Positions 61,601-64,000 of a DNA stretch of 64,000 bases are shown one piece after another. The notes under the pieces were generated by a model. It saw only the letters and a list, made by a program, of their open reading frames with translations, did not search any database and was not told where the DNA came from. The DNA is from JBCCQH01 sp039024435 (lineage in GTDB: Bacteria; Bacteroidota; Bacteroidia; J057; JADKCL01). Made by a program: the position numbers and the translations under genes. The stretch is from contig JBCCQH010000013.1 of assembly GCA_039024435.1 (NCBI GenBank), positions 1 to 64,000 of the forward strand. The letters are read 5' to 3'. Every line of letters starts with the position of its first letter. Position 1 is the first letter of the stretch.

Positions 61601-64000
61601 GAAATTGTGCGGAGTACGCAGTTCGTGGTTCTCCACCGTCTGCCCGGAAAGCAAGCCGTCCACATGATTTTGCATCAGAACCCGGGTCAGCCGAATGTTG
61701 TCATTGAAGATTCCTGTCACGATCGCTCGACCAAGGCGATCGTACTTTTTGAAGTTCCATTTGTTCTGCGAACGGAGATTTCCGTCCTGGTGTAGGATGG
61801 CTTGGTCCAGGTTGTCATAGACCGTGTATTCCCATTCTTTGCCAGGGATTTTCTTCTCCACGAGTCGCTGCCGCTGGTCATAAACATATCGGTAGACCAG
61901 ATCGGAACCGAGTGCGTTGACGTCGAAATTCGAATAGGCGACCATTTCGGCAATCGCTTTCGGAGGAATAACGTAAGCCACTTTTCCGAAATCATTGTAC
62001 ACCCAATACGTCTCCAGCCAGGAAAAGCCAAGTCCACCTTGGGTTTTGCCATCGGTATCATAGACTTTTACCTTCTTGTAGATTACACGCCCAAGCTTGT
62101 CCTTGAACACATAGTAATCTCCGTCTTCTTCATCTTCCACGCGGGTTCCAGTGAGTTCGCCGGTGGGATAGATTGAACTTGACGTGCAATTGGAAGCGGA
62201 AGGCGTCCACAACCGAATTGGATGGGAAGGCGTGTTGACCAAATAACTCGTCTCGGCGGTATGCCCATTGCCCAATTGCCAGCCCTGTCCAGGCGCACTG
62301 GTTTCACGTACCCGATTGAGAGGAGATCCGTCTAGGACTTTTTCCGAAAAAGGAAAGTTGCTTACCGCGACAGCATTCGTTTGCTGGTAAAATGCTGCCT
62401 GGTCGGCGGGCACGTTGGTTACAAATGCACCTTGGTTGCCTGATTTGGAGAAAGGAAGCCAATTTTTTACTTCATTTCCATAGGGATCATAATCCTGGAT
62501 CTTGATCATGTCTCGACTCGCCGGACTCATCCCTACTGAAATCGTTTGGATCCCACGACCATAGCCATCCTGGTATTGGACTGTGGTGAACTTGTCGGTC
62601 ACCGTAGCCGCATCAAACAACGTTTCTGTCGAAATTTCCGTTTGGGCACTTTCTTCTGTTACATTGTTGTGCGTAGCACCGTTCTGGCCAAAATATTCGT
62701 AACTGATCCGTTTTAGGATATGCCCGTTATGGTCACGTACCAACCGGAGTCGGAGGAAGTCATCGTATTCAAATGAAGTCAATAAATCGTTTGGCCCCAT
62801 CTGATCGGTCATCCCGACCATTGGATCGAAAGCATGAGTGACCATCCGGGCGTCTTCAGGCTGAATGCGGAGGTCGTCCACCCAAAGTTTTTGGTTGGCA
62901 TCCTGGTTAACCGGATAAGCCAAAATGCGTAAAAGAGTGGCCGAAGGAATGGCAGCAGCGTTGCGCACCCCGCCCAGGTCCAGAAGGACTTCAAGGTATT
63001 GCCACTCGCCATTAGTGGCAGGAATAGATACACTCTGATAAGAATCGTATTGACTGGATGAGGGGTAAACAGCATTGGAACCTCCATTTGCTTTCGAATG
63101 GATCACCAACTTGCCTCCGGAGTAACCCGAATTCGTCTTGACCCAACCAGAGAAAATGAATCGCTGGGCTTGATCATCCGGTCGCAATTCTCGGGTGGGG
63201 CCGTAGACTGTACTACCTGCTACGAGCTCACGGCAGGTATTGCCGCTTCGTGCACCAGCAGCAAATGCATTCCCGGATTTGAATTCCCAAAAGTCCTCGT
63301 CGGGATTTAACGCAGATGCGTCTGCTGATTCGAAGCCTGTGTATGCAGCCGAACCCTCAAGAATCGGTCCGGTTGGATTCGTACTTGCAGATGCATAAGC
63401 AGAAGCCCCATTCAGAATCTCAGCAACCGGCAGGGTGGCGTTGTGACCCCATTTATACGAAGCCTGGATACCATCCTTTCTTTGCACCTGCACGATGTGT
63501 CCATAGTCATCGTAGGCTTCGACTCTTTCACGCTCGATATACCGGCTGTCGATGGCAAAGCTTCCTCCGGTAACGGTTGAAGAATTGAAATTGGCAATCG
63601 GAGTCGCAACCTCAAGAATCATCAACTTCTCTGGCATGATAATTCCCGCCTGGAATTCCTTGTACATGGTCAGATGACCGGAAAGCAGTTCTTCCGTATT
63701 CCCCGGCTTTTTCTGCCATGTGGTCTTCTCAATGGTGGCCGCGTGCATGAACTTGTCCTGCTTGAGGAGAGAAAGTGCCAATGCATATTGATCATTTGCA
63801 CCGACCGCGTAGTCTCCCGGATAGGTAAAGCGCTGGATGACCTCACGCCCTTCGCTGTCAGTCGTTCTTGATTCGGTCAGCTGAATGTGGACGGGATTCG
63901 CATATTCCGAGATGGCCTTGGTTTCGGTGTAGTTGATCCCGTTGTCGTCATAGGTCCGGGTGATGACCGTGTCTATGTAGGACCATTGGGAAACCTCCTC
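58697..64000 (-). CDS. RHS-repeat polymorphic toxin with nuclease-like C-terminus (5' end beyond window)
   Basis: The frame is open from 58697 to the right window edge (1767 residues seen; the true start lies outside). RHS/YD repeats run through most of it, for example VYDNLDQAILHQDGNLRSQN, RYTYDHSGRLLNTYQQN and YDDNGNLSSDGNKG, and the core ends with YRFEYFYRDHLGNARMRFSD, FGARRYDAQLGKWAGVDPKA and PYGFAFGNPVNLFDPDG. After that the about 250-residue tip is unique: VIPDYVLA (Asp at 59204-59206) and LDFWEAKTSS (Glu/Lys at 59087-59095) give a PD-(D/E)XK-like nuclease pattern. RHS shells enclose toxins until delivery, usually against competing bacteria. The route (T6SS or T9SS) cannot be seen here. 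Confidence 0.9.
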   Translation of the reverse strand, partial: EEVSQWSYIDTVITRTYDDNGINYTETKAISEYANPVHIQLTESRTTDSEGREVIQRFTYPGDYAVGANDQYALALSLLKQDKFMHAATIEKTTWQKKPGNTEELLSGHLTMYKEFQAGIIMPEKLMILEVATPIANFNSSTVTGGSFAIDSRYIERERVEAYDDYGHIVQVQRKDGIQASYKWGHNATLPVAEILNGASAYASASTNPTGPILEGSAAYTGFESADASALNPDEDFWEFKSGNAFAAGARSGNTCRELVAGSTVYGPTRELRPDDQAQRFIFSGWVKTNSGYSGGKLVIHSKANGGSNAVYPSSSQYDSYQSVSIPATNGEWQYLEVLLDLGGVRNAAAIPSATLLRILAYPVNQDANQKLWVDDLRIQPEDARMVTHAFDPMVGMTDQMGPNDLLTSFEYDDFLRLRLVRDHNGHILKRISYEYFGQNGATHNNVTEESAQTEISTETLFDAATVTDKFTTVQYQDGYGRGIQTISVGMSPASRDMIKIQDYDPYGNEVKNWLPFSKSGNQGAFVTNVPADQAAFYQQTNAVAVSNFPFSEKVLDGSPLNRVRETSAPGQGWQLGNGHTAETSYLVNTPSHPIRLWTPSASNCTSSSIYPTGELTGTRVEDEEDGDYYVFKDKLGRVIYKKVKVYDTDGKTQGGLGFSWLETYWVYNDFGKVAYVIPPKAIAEMVAYSNFDVNALGSDLVYRYVYDQRQRLVEKKIPGKEWEYTVYDNLDQAILHQDGNLRSQNKWNFKKYDRLGRAIVTGIFNDNIRLTRVLMQNHVDGLLSGQTVENHELRTPHNFATQYGYTDQAYPRSSDASSYYEDMSIKYFDDYDFDQDGLADMPYLQDPDNEFDDDSFSRQRGNVTRTQIRVLNSTAISAPMDWVTSTSFYNARGKLVQTQAINHLGDTELLFVNPDFVGKVENQKRIHKYGDPGEIKIRQRYTYDHSGRLLNTYQQNDGDDEVLVSHKGYNQLGQLTENNLHSTNNGSSFIQSVDFRYHIRGWLQQINNCELSNSYASGQRLWNLDDVRVELRVDTNDMGYRFLSMDVEMDQHSDAAEGLEYTSRTGVYGDRLLSEAEEDHAFDEGEQLVGTVWTLQMNGAALYADELDNSIQSAVSELNAELQNEGIQEAELYATMTALLRLAIESQEAPAWSNDDDNDLFGMYFHYEDGLEKLKGDRLHTGNISGICWKSKSDNMKRAYGFRYDAISRLREGHFAAMTPGATKWTSEVDHYTVPKIRYDVNGNITEAKRNGFITGNSFGLIDNLQYAYSGNELTSALDNAPSNGPNDFQDNGSTGTNEFLYDDNGNLSSDGNKGLSAEYNHLNLPTKVDMGGGNELLYLYDASGTKLARRLKQGGTPISIQHYIGEFVYKGTQLEYFDNTEGRVVPVSGGSQSYRFEYFYRDHLGNARMRFSDLDEDGVAEVSEILQEWHYYPQGMVLEGLNTPLVATAHRFSFNGKEIEDEFGLNWQDFGARRYDAQLGKWAGVDPKAEEFLSSSPYGFAFGNPVNLFDPDGMAPSDPSGNDPPTTDNWNPVTTRRLQRLAFLAGVQQMVGGSRVGFNQVVGLSFEGVISRSFNIPKNGTPFPTNKREKKSAVIPDYVLATNSLNLAPENMGVFRSGLAYMGEFPNEQLDFWEAKTSSTITVNKNDKQIKAMIHHLGQTIVPGTSKTAEELGTGPAALFLIVPFESTISEDIVDYANEMGVTVFKMVPYENPEVQGQMMFSPPENLNPSFPQRVVDAVIGAYNYITGEGNNQLVGRPTQIIFSR

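Noticed and set aside
1..64000. CRISPR array, tRNA or rRNA genes, transposase
   Set aside because: No regularly spaced direct repeats were seen, no cloverleaf-like sequence or rRNA-like stretch was recognised by eye, and no transposase motif appears in any translation.

Overview
The window looks like a chromosomal segment of a free-living member of the Bacteroidota, most likely the Saprospiria/Lewinella side of the phylum. Four things point there: two secreted proteins end in type IX secretion (Por) sorting domains; several genes have promoter -7 boxes of the Bacteroidota form TAnnTTTG; signal peptides repeatedly end in A-Q; and families typical of the phylum occur (DUF4407, giant RHS, DUF1573 lipoprotein, CotH/DUF4956). 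The genus cannot be fixed from the sequence alone. No rRNA, tRNA, CRISPR array or intact transposase was seen.

Layout. 0-12 kb is mostly housekeeping: the start of a secreted protein, DUF721/DciA-like, recF, a DUF4956-CotH pair, a tandem universal stress protein, an HD protein, a transglutaminase-like protein, a uracil-DNA-glycosylase-like protein, a SulP transporter and a Baeyer-Villiger-type monooxygenase. 12-19 kb is a surface/secretion block: a 1412-residue beta-helix/PKD protein and an esterase, both with T9SS tails, around a DUF1573 lipoprotein. 19-28 kb holds a flavin oxidoreductase, a BlaI/M56 pair, DinB and Crp-type proteins, a glycosyltransferase with an unidentified partner, a zinc-finger protein and dxs. 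28-37 kb is a run of minus-strand genes: a low-GC GHKL-ATPase/nuclease fusion, a sodium-solute symporter, a membrane protein, anmK, a DUF4139-like secreted protein and a POT peptide transporter. The anmK/transporter part suggests peptidoglycan or peptide salvage. 38-43 kb carries a penicillin/AHL-acylase-type enzyme and an aldo-keto reductase/SDR pair.

44-64 kb is an AT-richer accessory region and the most interesting part. Two divergent operons share a 450-bp, stem-loop-rich intergenic region. The minus operon encodes an unknown protein, a TerY-like vWA protein, a PP2C phosphatase, an atypical Ser/Thr kinase and a DUF4407 membrane protein; the last four overlap by ATGA. The plus operon encodes an unknown protein, a WD40 beta-propeller, a TPR-CHAT protease with an intact His-Cys pair and an unknown helical protein. 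I read this as one phospho-regulated, membrane-linked conflict or stress-response system with a CHAT protease as likely effector. Beyond it lies an RHS polymorphic toxin, cut by the window edge, with a PD-(D/E)XK-like nuclease tip and a candidate immunity gene 27 bp downstream.

Five copies of a 134-159 bp element with GGCGGTTTAAA-type inverted ends, with no coding capacity, lie between genes at 8.6, 17.6, 19.2, 20.1 and 44.4 kb. They look like a MITE-like or other non-autonomous repeat family.
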